Positions 23,201-30,254 are shown, numbered from the stretch's first letter. The stretch: 64,000 nt of DNA from Pseudoips prasinana (GCA_951640165.1 OX621255.1:9362001-9426000); one strand, 5' to 3'. Notes: generated by a model from the sequence alone, not told the origin. Numbers and translations: made by a program.

Positions 23201-24737
23201 TACCACCATCGCCCTCCCTGACCATTAGTTTACCTACTTGGCGACCATAAGTTTAGTTGACGGGCAGGTTGTCGTGGTTGGTAGATATATAGTTTCCTTT
23301 CACGCCGCAGGTCGTGGGTTCGATTCCCACCCAGGACAGATATTTGTGTGCATGGACATGTCTGTTTGTCCTGCGTCTGGGTGTAGGTAATTCTATATAA
23401 GTATGTATTTACAAAAGAAAAAGTAGTACTTATTGTAATATAATATATCAGTTATCTGGTTTCCATAATACACACGGCTACTATATATACATTTCCAGTA
23501 TAAGCTGATCTCGCGATGTATAAATTCGATACAATGACAGGTCAGCTTATATTGGAAATGCATAGCTTGATATGTAGCCGTGTGTACAAGCTCTGCTTAG
23601 TTTGGGATCAAATAGCCGTGTGTGAATAATGTCCCAGCATTGATAATATTATCCTGTGACCTCATTGACACAGCTATTTGATTGATATTAAATCTACATT
23701 TTTTAAAGTTGTATTCACAGACTACTTCTTAACGAAAATGACTAGAACTGTCCTTGGGATAGCACCTATTTAAGTATAAAATGTATAAACCTTATAAAAT
23801 ACCTATTATTAAAAATACATTTTAGTAATAGGTATTTTATTTGGGCAGGGCATGCACAAGCAGGACAAATCGGGAGGTCCATTTAGCCTAGGGTTGTCAG
23901 AAATGTGCAGCTTTTTGCACAGCGATTTCTGTACTATAATATGGTCCTACGTAGTTGGCTATTATCCGTTGAGATTGGTCACCGAAGCCGAAATTCGTCT
24001 AAGAGCACTACTGTACATGTGTGACGTGTGGTTAGAAAATTAATATTAACTATTTAATGAAAAAGAAAATATTTTTAAAAAATCTAGTAACTTGAGCAGT
24101 GTTTCACGTCACACTTAAAGAACTGTTTATCCAATCCGATTTTCAAACACTTCGTGTTAAGATAAGCATGCGTTTAAGATGACGTACATTACTAAATACG
24201 GACCTGAATTATTAAACGGACAGATAGGAAAAATATTTTAAACAATTTCGCGCCTTCGTAAAGTTCTCATTCGAAAAGTTAATTGATAGAGGACAACATT
24301 AAAACATTTCACTGTTTCCATATCTATCTCAGTCTTTCAGTACCTACGTTCAATGCGTTGCTTTTCAATCATCATGCGTGCGGACCCGTATGTTGGAGAG
24401 AGAGCGAATGACATTTCTCAACAAAATTTCGAGAATTCACGCAACACCTCAGGAATTCGGAATTGTTCATATCTGATGACTTCTAAACAAAGATGACGCG
24501 ATGTAAAGGACGATTGCTTTCCATGCTTCACATTGGTTTTTCCATGAGTGCAAAAGAGACAAAACTAGATTACCAAAATATCTGAGTAATTCGTCCTCTC
24601 ACCTGCACTTTTGATATGCCCATCAGCATCGTTGCAGTGAGCTGCTCGAACAGAGGTCTCATGTCCTTTTTTATCTCCAAACAAGCGCGGCATATTTTGT
24701 CAAATTTCAAGGCATTATTTTTGTTGAGGGCAGCCAT
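1881..24737 (-). CDS. ZAD-C2H2 zinc-finger protein, 13 fingers and poly-Q tail (12 exons, 3' end off window)
   Basis: Probable nuclear DNA-binding regulator. Exons on the minus strand: 24737-24603, 21131-20970, 20229-20071, 16972-16724, 15518-15243, 11413-11224, 10057-9880, 8924-8731, 7523-7356, 6223-6102, 3792-3634, 2033-1881. All junctions keep phase, giving 715 open codons with no stop before the window edge. Residues 15-90 form a ZAD, the insect dimerisation zinc domain, with its two cysteine pairs in CRAC (exon 1) and CMQC (exon 2). An acidic linker follows. Thirteen C2H2 fingers fill residues 180-610; fingers 2, 5 and 12 are each split by an intron and become canonical C-x2-C-x12-H only after splicing, which supports the model. 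TGEKP-type linkers join several fingers. Exons 11-12 are Gln-rich, with a run of 24 Q. The exon 7 donor (AG then GTCCGA) is weak but gives the right frame and linker. I cannot name an ortholog. Confidence 0.88.
2097..2325 (-). repeat. tRNA-derived SINE, family A
   Basis: On the minus strand it has a tRNA-like head with a B-box (GTGGGTTCGATTCCCACCC) and a conserved tail ending near CCTGGTTTCCAT...CAGATGGCCGTGT...TGTCCCAGG. Other copies of the family: 3408-3500 (fragment), 10149-10326, 15925-16373, 22258-22480, 22778-23045, 23262-23655 and 39480-39840. Confidence 0.8.
3634..3792 (-). CDS. ZAD-C2H2 gene exon 11, poly-Q
   Basis: 53 codons in phase 0 with acceptor TTACAG and donor GTGAGT. It encodes a Q-rich stretch with an uninterrupted run of 24 glutamines in mixed CAA and CAG codons, which slows slippage compared with pure CAG. 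It follows the last finger exon directly. Confidence 0.82.
4503..4769. mobile_element. MITE with TTAA target duplication
   Basis: A 267-bp foldback element. Its termini match as inverted repeats (left GAGGCCTATTACAGTCCACT), and TTAA flanks both ends (4499-4502 and 4770-4773). A strong internal hairpin pairs 4540-4575 with 4605-4640. TTAA targets are typical of piggyBac-type elements; the superfamily is inferred from the target only. Confidence 0.75.
5165..5690 (-). pseudogene. 3' end of a non-LTR retrotransposon with TTGTC-type tail
   Basis: The minus strand reads into the usual C-terminus of Jockey/CR1-like RTs (YNKIPKELK, then FKNKLHKWLNRHNFYDV), followed by a stop, an AT-rich 3' UTR and a repetitive CTTGTCTTGCCTTGTCTTGTC tail at 5165-5190. 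It is 5'-truncated near 5690. Confidence 0.65.
6102..6223 (-). CDS. ZAD-C2H2 gene exon 10, finger 13
   Basis: Phase 2 at its start and complete at its end. It encodes a short G/S/P linker and the last finger (FKCGLCVKTYTHLHNLRKH), donor GTATGA. Choosing the AG at 6225-6224 keeps the frame with exon 9. Confidence 0.82.
6774..7020. repeat. Tandem repeat, about 110-120 bp, two units plus a partial third
   Basis: Two diverged direct repeats, each starting near AATCCAA and ending at a CACGT(G)AC(T/C)TAA border: about 6774-6880 and 6881-7003. A third unit begins at 7002 and soon stops. It lies in the intron between exons 9 and 10. Confidence 0.7.
7356..7523 (-). CDS. ZAD-C2H2 gene exon 9, second half of finger 12 and acidic linker
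   Basis: Completes the finger begun in exon 8 (CQVCGKG joined to FIETSSYKKHLKSH), then encodes a low-complexity S/E/P/A segment. Starts in phase 2 and ends in phase 1, donor GTATGG. Confidence 0.83.
7668..7895 (-). repeat. tRNA-derived SINE, family C
   Basis: On the minus strand: head GGTCACCGTAGCCTAGTTGG and B-box GGTTCGAATCCCG. The tail contains CAAGCTTTGCTTAGTTTGGG, shared with family A. Plus-strand copies lie at 37862-37985 and 38367-38618. Confidence 0.8.
8270..8690 (-). pseudogene. 3' fragment of an RT retrotransposon (same family as 33115-34317)
   Basis: The minus strand encodes a frameshifted C-terminus matching the element at 33115-34317: here IMRKKVASIVTRIRRSPNKIL, there IIRKRVASLLIRLRSSTNGVL. 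The 3' UTR carries the same TTGTTACTAAC motif and an AATAAATT tail. Another fragment lies at 40640-40925 (minus). It starts about 40 bases after the exon 8 donor. Confidence 0.7.
8731..8924 (-). CDS. ZAD-C2H2 gene exon 8, fingers 10-12
   Basis: Encodes two complete fingers, beginning FVCPICFKG and FECGECSQRF, and the first half of finger 12 (YQCQVCGK). The acceptor CCCCAG supplies one base that completes an Arg codon with exon 7. Donor G|GTCAGT, phase 1. Confidence 0.85.
9375..9502. mobile_element. Foldback MITE
   Basis: About 128 bp, with inverted ends ACACGGTTGCAAACGT and a matching TTGCAACCGTGT. The two arms pair over most of their length around a central CTGCAGTTGTGCAG loop. It lies in the intron between exons 7 and 8. 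No coding capacity. Confidence 0.7.
9655..9843 (+). mobile_element. Helitron-like short element, 3' end CTAG
   Basis: Ends with ...CGCGGGCACAGCTAG, the 3' terminus shared with the short Helitrons listed at 16044, 17411 and 36395. The 5' end is not clear. Confidence 0.5.
9880..10057 (-). CDS. ZAD-C2H2 gene exon 7, fingers 8-9
   Basis: Two fingers (YECQYCERRF and YCCKICSARF) with a TGEKPY linker between them. The donor AG|GTCCGA is non-consensus after GT; it is accepted because it gives the linker HTGNKRFVC with exon 8. Confidence 0.83.
10600..10860 (-). pseudogene. 3' end of a non-LTR retrotransposon
   Basis: The minus strand encodes the typical RT C-terminus (FLPRAITLWNQL, then FPIWYDMTTFK). 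Two further decayed copies, in the same orientation, lie at 11818-12040 and 13785-13990 in the neighbouring intron. Confidence 0.65.
11224..11413 (-). CDS. ZAD-C2H2 gene exon 6, end of finger 5 and fingers 6-7
   Basis: Its first residues, VHFRLHTGEKP, complete finger 5 after the exon 5 LK end, which shows which donor phase is correct. Fingers 6 (LKCSECNKTF) and 7 (HVCNVCNKGF) follow. Acceptor ATGTAG; donor G|GTATGT, phase 1. Confidence 0.86.
12317..13336 (+). CDS. DNAJB13: DnaJ homolog subfamily B member 13-like, intronless and nested
   Basis: A 339-residue type II J protein. The J domain is at residues 1-70 (DYYGILGV, then CAYRRLALKY), followed by a short G/F-poor linker with FHEFFG and two C-terminal substrate-binding domains (about 130-225 and 230-320); there is no Cys-rich zinc domain. 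The HPD tripeptide needed to stimulate Hsp70 is NPE here (residues 32-34). Loss of HPD is known for DNAJB13, a radial-spoke/sperm-flagellum protein, so both length and motif fit that family. The gene has no introns and lies antisense inside the intron between exons 5 and 6 of the zinc-finger gene, suggesting a retrocopy or an old nested gene. A possible ATTAAA poly(A) signal is at 13379. The frame is intact, so it is probably functional. Confidence 0.9.
   Translation: MGYDYYGILGVKRSCSQLEVKCAYRRLALKYNPERYDNDESMQRIFALIAEAYEVLVDHKHRAVYDQYGEEGLKRGVPAPNEYIQPYSYHGQPIRTFHEFFGTSNPYADLLDYYENPPAMFDSPLGKGYKEKDTTIVRPLALSLEEVFKGGLKKMKIQRLVFTDETCSELKLREKVLSIPFKPGIYPNTEVKFKEEGDQGPTRIPADVIFITEDRPHETYVRSGLSDLLYIQDITLREAICGFMITFKTLDDRMLRIKITDIVTPTYEKIVEDEGLPLPACPKKAKGNLILRFRVSFPVYMSKRTKKAFEDAFDLAEKEEEKFEKLPCGTLALEETIYT
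14070..15371 (-). repeat. 164-bp tandem array duplicating a finger exon end and its splice donor (8 copies)
   Basis: Near-identical 164-bp units. Each holds most of fingers 4-5 (from CTVCDKRF to NPTDLK), the donor GTGAGC and the first intron bases. The GT donors are at 15242, 15078, 14914, 14750, 14586, 14422, 14258 and 14094 (minus strand). The first unit joins the rest of exon 5; the last runs into unique intron. The unit length is not a multiple of three, and read-through of the first donor meets a TGA that overlaps the second donor. The low divergence points to a recent expansion or an assembly artefact. Confidence 0.92.
15243..15518 (-). CDS. ZAD-C2H2 gene exon 5, fingers 2 (end) to 5 (start)
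   Basis: 92 codons, phase 0 at both ends when the first donor (15242) is used. It completes finger 2 (KGPGMLKMHMRTH), encodes finger 3 (TCSVCQRTF) and finger 4 (HLCTVCDKRF), and starts finger 5 (YVCSNCNKSF). Only this donor, or one in the same phase, joins exon 6 correctly. Confidence 0.87.
15925..16373 (+). repeat. tRNA-derived SINE, family A, split by a Helitron
   Basis: The head has CGCCGCAGGTCGTGGGTTCGA. The tail resumes at 16236 after a 192-bp insertion and ends near GTCCCAG. The intact copies at 22778 and 23262 show what the uninterrupted sequence looks like. Confidence 0.8.
16044..16235 (+). mobile_element. Short non-autonomous Helitron inserted in a SINE
   Basis: Starts with TC and ends with CTAG after a short CG-rich hairpin, and sits between A and T of the SINE: the ends and target expected for Helitrons. 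No terminal inverted repeat and no target duplication. Related copies: 17411-17587 and 36395-36567 (both start TC, end CTAG), and diverged ones near 19548-19779, 40140-40337 and 42905-43075 (minus). Confidence 0.8.
16421..16677. mobile_element. Foldback MITE with GGGCCTCTACCGGCTAA-type ends
   Basis: About 257 bp with long inverted arms (shared arm core CGAACATCGATTTCTTAAAT). A second copy is at 17887-18131, and a diverged relative with CCAGGGGG ends at 53449-53579. The right end lies about 45 bases downstream of the exon 4 donor in the same intron. Confidence 0.75.
16724..16972 (-). CDS. ZAD-C2H2 gene exon 4, finger 1 and start of finger 2
   Basis: 83 codons in phase 0. An acidic lead is followed by finger 1 (HVCNLCHKEF) and the C-x2-C half of finger 2 (MCNICERTFK). 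Acceptor TTACAG, donor GTGAGG. Confidence 0.86.
17411..17587 (+). mobile_element. Short non-autonomous Helitron
   Basis: Begins TCACACTAATATTATAAAG and ends GGGGCACAGCTAG, flanked by A and T/A. Same family as 16044-16235. Confidence 0.7.
17887..18131. mobile_element. Foldback MITE, second copy of the 16421 family
   Basis: Inverted arms start GGGCCTCTACCGGCTAAG and end CTTAGCCGGTAGAGCCCC. The centre, with GACGTCACATGTGCTCATGG, is shared with the copy at 16421. Confidence 0.78.
18233..18612 (+). repeat. tRNA-derived SINE, family B
   Basis: Head CTGCCTCGTTGGTCTAGCGG (A-box) and GGGTTCAAATCCCGGG (B-box), then a conserved body with CCGTGCCTCGGAGAGCACGT and a tail ending GGCCGCCGTGGCCGAA. Further copies: 18963-19350 (+), 41288-41657 (-), 49005-49470 (+, decayed) and 52085-52740 (+, interrupted). 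Confidence 0.82.
18963..19350 (+). repeat. tRNA-derived SINE, family B
   Basis: Second copy, with the same head, body and GCCGCCGTGGCCGAA tail followed by an ATT repeat. Confidence 0.82.
19945..20042 (+). repeat. LINE 3' tail of lepidopteran type
   Basis: Contains GGGGGAGGCCTTTGTCCAGC, AGTGGACGTCTTTCGGCT and a GATGATGATGAT end. Other fragments: 59398-59500 (+), 42005-42075 (-) and 13640-13720 (+, diverged). This tail is widespread in moth and butterfly genomes. Confidence 0.7.
20071..20229 (-). CDS. ZAD-C2H2 gene exon 3, linker
   Basis: 53 codons in phase 0. Low-complexity acidic and proline-rich linker between the ZAD and the fingers, with no domain. Acceptor CGCAG, donor GTAATA. Confidence 0.8.
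20515..20830 (+). pseudogene. Decayed transposase-like HTH fragment with an internal palindrome
   Basis: One frame near 20695-20790 reads NIAKVKEILMVNENPHSSSR and continues as a plausible helix-turn-helix of mariner-like type, but it is short and broken by stops. A perfect palindrome (GGTACAAGATTTGCCTCG and its complement) lies at 20632-20683. Assignment is tentative. Confidence 0.3.
20970..21131 (-). CDS. ZAD-C2H2 gene exon 2, second half of ZAD
   Basis: 54 codons in phase 0, with the second ZAD cysteine pair in QLCMQCVHQI followed by the long amphipathic helix typical of the domain. Acceptor ACTAG, donor GTACGA. Confidence 0.85.
21240..21556 (-). pseudogene. C-terminal fragment of a non-LTR retrotransposon ORF2
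   Basis: The minus strand reads HFKDCTKRDMAAF, then CSWEKLAENRVEWRK, and ends in a broken Cys motif (FSCQACGY). This is the usual tail of a group of invertebrate RT proteins. It is 5'-truncated and frameshifted at the end. Confidence 0.6.
21757..21891. mobile_element. 135-bp foldback MITE (TA target), copy 1 of 5
   Basis: Ends CAGAAGCCAGCACATCAAGC and GATGTGCTGGCGTCTG, flanked by TA on both sides. The arms pair through CTGTCAAATTTC. Other copies: 44589-44714, 47284-47418, 50933-51066 and 53712-53827. Confidence 0.85.
22258..22480 (-). repeat. tRNA-derived SINE, family A
   Basis: Minus-strand copy with the GTGGGTTCGATTCCCACCC B-box and the family tail. Confidence 0.75.
22778..23045 (+). repeat. 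tRNA-derived SINE, family A (intact reference copy)
   Basis: Head from GCCTATTGGCGTGGTTGGTA, B-box GTGGGTTCGATTCCCACCC, body, tail CAGATGGCCGTGTGTGAATA, then an ATT repeat. It gives the empty-site sequence for the insertions at 16044 and 23471. Confidence 0.82.
23262..23655 (+). repeat. tRNA-derived SINE, family A, split by a TA MITE
   Basis: Same structure as 22778-23045, but interrupted after TTTCCATAATA by a 114-bp MITE (23471-23584) and resuming at TACAAGCTCTGC. Confidence 0.82.
23471..23584. mobile_element. 114-bp MITE with TA target duplication
   Basis: Inverted ends CACACGGCTAC and GTAGCCGTGTG, with TA duplicated at 23469-23470 and 23585-23586, as for Tc1/mariner-type elements. A decayed relative is at 49141-49256. 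Confidence 0.82.
24603..24737 (-). CDS. ZAD-C2H2 gene exon 1, start and first half of ZAD
   Basis: 45 codons from ATG at 24737, the first in-frame methionine, in a plausible context (AATATGG). It holds the first ZAD cysteine pair (KICRACLEIKK). Donor GTGAGA at 24602. Confidence 0.85.
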
Positions 24738-26228
24738 ATTGGGCTGCACTACGAAGATGTATTTGTCCTTGTTTTACTATTATGTTTCACACTGCAAATA
24801 TTATTTTACACTTCACTACATAGATAACACACAAATTATTATTGATTAAATGGTGTCGTTATAGTGATAATGATTTGTAAATGCCTTAATTTTAACTGAA
24901 TAATATAATTCAACACTCGTCGCTTACAAAACCAAATATAAGAAAGACTGACGATGGGTGGGGTGACGAAATTAGAGCGAGCGAGCGAGCTGACTCGGTA
25001 CCGGTTAATATAACGTGTGTAAAAGAGATAGATAATGGTTAAAAGTGTTCGATAACTACACCACGAGTCTATGTTTATTTCAGTTAGTCTAGGCCTTATG
25101 TCATTGACATAAAGTTCATATTAGGATAATCTAAATGGTATTTAGAGGTCAAACTTCCATTCTTGAATGAAGATATATGATTTACGTAGCTAGTTCTAAC
25201 ATTTTCTATTAGCAAATAAGTAGATCAAAAATGAACAATAATTCATAGAAAATATTTTTAAAGTAATCTTGAAGCAATGAACTAACCAATTGTATAAACA
25301 ATATTGGTACATCTGTACAGCAATGTCTATCTCTTTCTTACCTACGAGAATCGGATTAAACTAGAAAAGGATATCGTTATTGGCTACTCTGTCATGCATG
25401 TTTACTTTATATTAGAGACTGAAACGCTCGCTGTTGACCATTGCATTTAAAAAAGAAAAGGATGGACGGTCAATAAAAAGTTTTACTTATAAACTTTATG
25501 TAATGAAAATTTGTTTCGAACATTTGGAATCGAAGGAAAATTTAACCACAAATTATGAATTTTGTAACTTATTGATTATTCTGAATAATAAATAACGGAG
25601 AAAAGAGAACGCTATTTAGAATTATGATAAAGTTTGGAGTCGTAATTTACATACCTATATACTTAAATAAAATAAAGGGCTTAGGTACCTATACCTACCT
25701 ACTGAAACACAATAATTATATTAATTTAAATTCACAGTCAACAATTATGATAGCAAAAGGAAGAAATCTCTAATTCAGGAGGATTAATAAATATTCCTTT
25801 CCAATTAAAAAGACTCTATCTCGGCTAGTAGGTACATATAAATGCCATGTCGGTTTATACATCTGCACAGCGAAAATAGCCCATATGCTTACATTTATAA
25901 AGGTCAGTGTTTCCACGGACGACGTGCCTTCGACTGTAGATATTACTTACGTCAAAACACTGCTGCAGTACCTACCTATCTATTAATAATCTTATAAGTA
26001 TTATCGCTACTTCACACTTGATGAGCTGGGTTCCCTCTCTATAAAAGCTTGGTACTGTTGACTATTTAAAAGGCGCACTTCGCAATAGGGACATTAATCC
26101 CTATGTCGTTGTCTTTACTTACATGTAACTGACGACGTAGGTACACCAACCACACCCAGACTCAGATCAACAACAAATAGGTAGGTTACACAAATTGTAG
26201 TCCTGCTCGGGAATCGAACGCGGGACAT
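24738..26228. other. Intergenic, 5' of the zinc-finger gene
   Basis: AT-rich sequence holding the presumed promoter and 5' UTR of the minus-strand gene. I see no clear TATA box and no ORF. A tRNA-like SINE fragment (family D, minus) begins near 26135 and is interrupted by the Harbinger element. Confidence 0.5.
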
Positions 26229-26365
26229 TAAGGGTGTTTTTAATATCGTGCGGATTTCGTCACGCGTGCGGTATTGCCCCGCATGCAGAAAATTTCACGC
26301 AGCGTGAAACCCGATAGTCTATAATCTAGTTTGATGCGGGCTGCTATGCGTTGTGGTTGTGTACA

Positions 26366-29300
26366 ATGGACGACAAACTCAGAAAGTTGTTAATCATTTA
26401 CTTAATTTACAAAAGACGGAATAAGAAAACAAGATCACAATATGGCCTATTATTTGAAAGGAGGATTCTTGCTGGAACGTTTGTCACGCACTATGGCAAT
26501 TTACGAATGAATGAACGGAAGTTTACGAGTTATTTTCGAATGTCCATTCGTACTTTTGATGAATTGTTTGGAAGAATTGAACACAGACTACAAAAATACA
26601 ATTCAAGAAAAATTTCCATCCACCCAACAGAACGTCTAGCTGTCGCTTTGAGGTAAGTAAATTCCTAAAATGTTTTTAGAGTATTCATTTGTTTGTCAGG
26701 ATCAGTGCCAGATTAAGCCATCGCGGGGCTTGTAGTAAATTCTGTCAAGGGGCCCTTGGTTTGCTTTTGGTTCTTCGGAAGTTCAGGGTATTAAATAAAA
26801 CAAAACTTTTACAAATAAACTTTTCTGGATTTAATATGGGCAAAATTAGAGATTATCCTTTCAACATGCGTTGGAGTGCAGCGGGGCCCGTAGCATTCAC
26901 TCTTGCTATATGGCTAATCTGGCAATGGTCAGGATCGCGGGTGTACTTTTTCAATTTTTTTTTATGTTGAATTTAATTTTAACTCGTTCTATACCTTGCA
27001 ATCACAATATGAAAGTGAGACCTTTTACTATTAATACCTCACTAGGTAGACTCAGGCTCAGTGCTTGATAGCACTATAGACTCACTAGTCTATAGTGATT
27101 TACTATTAAAAATTTGAAATTCTTTATTCAAAATCACAAATTCTTTATTAAAAATCACAAATTCTGTATTCAAAATCACAGTTTCCTTATTCAAAATCAC
27201 AAATCCTTTATTTAAAATCACTGTTTCCTTATTAAAAATCACAAATTCTTTATTTAAAATCACAGATTCCTTATTCAAAATCACAAATTATTTATTTAAA
27301 ATCACAGATTCCTTATTCAAAATCACAAATTATTTATTTAAAATCACAGTTTCCTTATTCAAAATCACAAATTATTTATTTAAAATCACAGTTTCCTTAT
27401 TCTAAATCACAAATTATTTATTTAAAATCACAGTTTCCTTATTCAAAATCACAAAATCTTTATTTAAAATCACAAATTTTTTATTCAAAATCACAAATTC
27501 AACAATCATTTCACAGCAAAGTTTTTAATCAATATTCGAATTATGTTGCAGACTATCAGTTCCACTAGTAGTAGTATCCACTATGTCCTGATTTACTAAA
27601 GCAGAGACTATGATATTTTCGTCGCCTTCTGAAGTATTGTGAAGTGTTTGGTTCAAATCACCAAATGGCGACATACTATCATAGTTACTCTCATTATTGG
27701 TACCTATCGACTCCTGCTGATAAAAGTTGTTCAATGATTGGATTTGGTGTTCCATTTCCATGAGCAAGTTTAACACTTTTGTTCTAAACATAAGTTTCTG
27801 ATACGAATTAAAACGGTTTAATGCCGGTTGTATCGACTTGTAAAAAGCTAAATCGTCTGGTGCTATCTCCAATTCACTTGATTTTAATAATTTCAGTAAT
27901 TCTGCTTCGAATTCGGAATTGGCTCTTTTTGGTTTCTTTTTTGCATTTCCTGTCCGTTCATTAATTCCCTGAAGTCCTGAAGTACTTGGTTGTGTTTCCG
28001 TAGAAGATTGCTCTTGAACTAGTTCGATGGTTGAACTTGGCTGATGCTTGTTTGCGCTTGTTTGTGAGTCTGTATTACCTGATTGTAAACTACTGTCTTG
28101 AGTATGTTCTTCAGATAGCGTCTCATCTACATCTATATCTGTTGTTTTATCAAGAAAAGTCAACATATCATAGAAACTGTATTTTTTTTTCTTTTGGCTG
28201 GCTGAGCCAGACGGCTGCTTCTTATCGGAAGACTTCTCTTTACTATAAGTGTCTCTGGCTGTACGCCAGCGCTGTTGAATTTTCTTATCTGAAATAATAA
28301 CAATATTGTTTTAAATTAATAATAGGTAATCATGACATATAGGTTCATACATTAATATACTAATTATTAATGAAAAAAATATAGGATGGAATCTATTCTA
28401 GAAATACTCATGGAAAACAAAGCTTTTACTTGTTCTTATTAAAAGAGAAACACTTTTAATAGAACTCTTATAAAAAGAGTTATAATGTATATTAATAAAA
28501 TAATTCGATTCAGTAAAATGACAAATTTGTCCATATATTTTTGAAATTTTTATATGCATAAATCTACCATTTTACAGAATCATATTATTTGTCAAGGTTT
28601 ACATTTTTTTTTTCAGATATTTGGCGACTGGGAACACATTTACTGATCTACATTTTTCCTACTTTATAGGAATAGCCACGATAAGCCAAATAGTAAGACA
28701 AGTTTTTAGTGCTATTGTCATTGATTTGAAATATGAATGCATCCCAACACCTAGTGAGAGCAAATGGAAAGAAATCGCACAAGGATTTTTCACCAATGCA
28801 AATTTCCCAAACTGCCTAGGTGCAGTTGATGGGAAGCACATACGAATAATTTGTCCACCGCAAAGTGGGTCAGTAAATTTTAATTATAAGAAATATTTTT
28901 CTATAGTACTCTTTGCGATGTGTGACGCTGATTATAATTTTACATACATCAATGTTGGTGCGAGCGGAAGTAATTCCGATGCAGCTATTTTCAAAAAGAG
29001 TCAACTATATGCCAGACTTGAGAATGAAACTTTATGTGTACCCGATCCTCAAGAGTTACCTATTATTTGTGCAGATGAAGCCAATCAGTCTAATGTGAGA
29101 CCTAAGTTACCATTTGTTATAGTGGGAGACGAGGCGTTTGGTTTATCATCGCATGTGATGCGACCATATTCTCGTGATAACTCATCATATAGACAGAAAA
29201 TATTTAATTATCGTCTCTCTAGGGCTAGACGTTACATAGAATGCACATTTGGAATGATGTCTAATAAGTTTAGGCTATTTCACAGACCCATTAACGTTAA

Positions 29301-29538
29301 AATGGATCTTGCACAGATAATACTCAAGGCGGCATGTCTACTTCATAATTTCATAAGAAAACGCGATGGTTACAGAGACAGAGATACATTAGTAATTAAT
29401 GGTTTCTCGGGTTCATTACCTAGGCAGCAGACTGAACGAAATATTAGACAGGCAAGTAATACCAGGGATTTATTTGCTGATTATTTTATAAAAGAAGGTA
29501 AACTTTCCTGGCAAGATAGATATGTGATTGGTTTATGA
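26366..29538 (+). CDS. Harbinger transposase (HARBI1-like DDE nuclease), 2 exons
   Basis: Exons 26366-26652 and 28617-29538 (donor GTAAGT; acceptor after a long T tract, TTTCAG). The joint AG|A makes an Arg codon and the frame runs 402 residues to a stop. The N-terminus has a helical region. The catalytic core shows AVDGKH (Asp about 167), GSNSDAAIF (Asp about 217), VGDEAFGL and RRYIECTFG (Glu about 304), the DDE pattern of Harbinger. In this family the enzyme cuts and rejoins DNA together with the Myb/MADF-like partner encoded on the opposite strand. The intron holds exon 2 of that partner. All key residues are present. Confidence 0.92.
27110..27500. repeat. 21-bp minisatellite inside the Harbinger intron
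   Basis: About 18 units of an AATCACAAATTCTTTATTCA-like sequence with a 21-bp period. It lies just downstream of the MADF-BESS stop codon, hence in the 3' UTR of that gene and in the transposase intron. Confidence 0.85.
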
Positions 29539-30006
29539 AGATAAAAGAAACATTTCAGACCGGCAGGCATGCTGTCATTTCCTCTAGAGGGCGCGAAGTT
29601 CATTTTCATGTGACGTCATAATATAACCTAACCAGCGGACAATAGGTAACGCATTTGTCAATTTATGACTATTACTACTGTGATCGAACTTAACTAAATG
29701 TGAGGGTAGAAGTTCAATGGTAACTTCAAAATTACTTTTCATAAATTGTCTCGATTTTCCGCTGGTTATAGGCTAACTAATATGTACCCAACCGAAAATA
29801 TTAATAATACAATCGTATAAAAAGTACATACCTGCATTTTTCTTTTCCTCCTCACTTAAACTTTCGAAATTTGGTGCTAGTTCCTTTAATATCTCTTCCC
29901 AGGCAGCACTTCTAGCATCTCTATTTTTATATAGTTCATGGGATTTATCCCATAAACAAGGCCGCAAATGTACTTCAATTATGACACGTTCCGTATCAAT
30001 TTTCAT
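27525..30006 (-). CDS. MADF-BESS DNA-binding protein of the Harbinger element, 2 exons
   Basis: Exons 30006-29832 and 28288-27525 (minus); donor GTATGT, acceptor TTTCAG; the joint G|AT makes Asp. 312 residues. The MADF domain (about 8-75) has EVHLRPCLWDKSHELY and, after the splice, KKIQQRWRTARDTYSKE. A basic KKKK patch follows at about 95. A BESS motif is at about 202-236 (DDLAFYKSIQPALNRF). In PIF/Harbinger elements this second protein binds the ends and carries the transposase to the nucleus. Its intron contains the transposase catalytic exon. Confidence 0.9.
29628..29773. repeat. Small inverted-repeat insert within the Harbinger element
   Basis: Ends CCTAACCAGCGGACAA and TTTTCCGCTGGTTATAGG face each other about 145 bases apart, between the transposase stop and MADF exon 1. 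It looks like a nested MITE. Confidence 0.5.
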
Positions 30007-30254
30007 TGTGACTAACTGTATTACGCGCGCGTGCACTCCGCACGACAGTAAAATGCTTACTGTGTTTCATAGACGCGCTCACGCACGCGGGGGCCCCGCG
30101 CCGCGCGGTGCTGCTGCCCCCGCGTCCCGCGTCCGTATTCCACGCATTATAATAAATACTTTTATGAAAAGGACATTTGCGGGGCTTACGCATGCGGGGC
30201 AATCCCGCACGCGCTACGCGTGATGATATCCGCACGATATTAAAAACACCCTAA

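Larger units (their letters stand above)
26232..30251 (+). mobile_element. Full-length PIF/Harbinger transposon with TAA target duplication
   Basis: A 4,020-bp element. Terminal inverted repeats begin GGGTGTTTTTAATATCGTGC, and TAA is duplicated at 26229-26231 and 30252-30254, the target length and sequence known for this superfamily. It carries both expected genes, a DDE transposase and a MADF/Myb-like DNA-binding protein, each open across one intron, so it may be autonomous. Joining the flanks rebuilds a SINE fragment, which confirms the insertion. A smaller inverted-repeat insert lies inside at about 29628-29773. Confidence 0.93.

Noticed and set aside
27110..27500. CRISPR-like or centromeric repeat
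   Set aside because: Short degenerate 21-bp tandem units without spacers, confined to the transposon.
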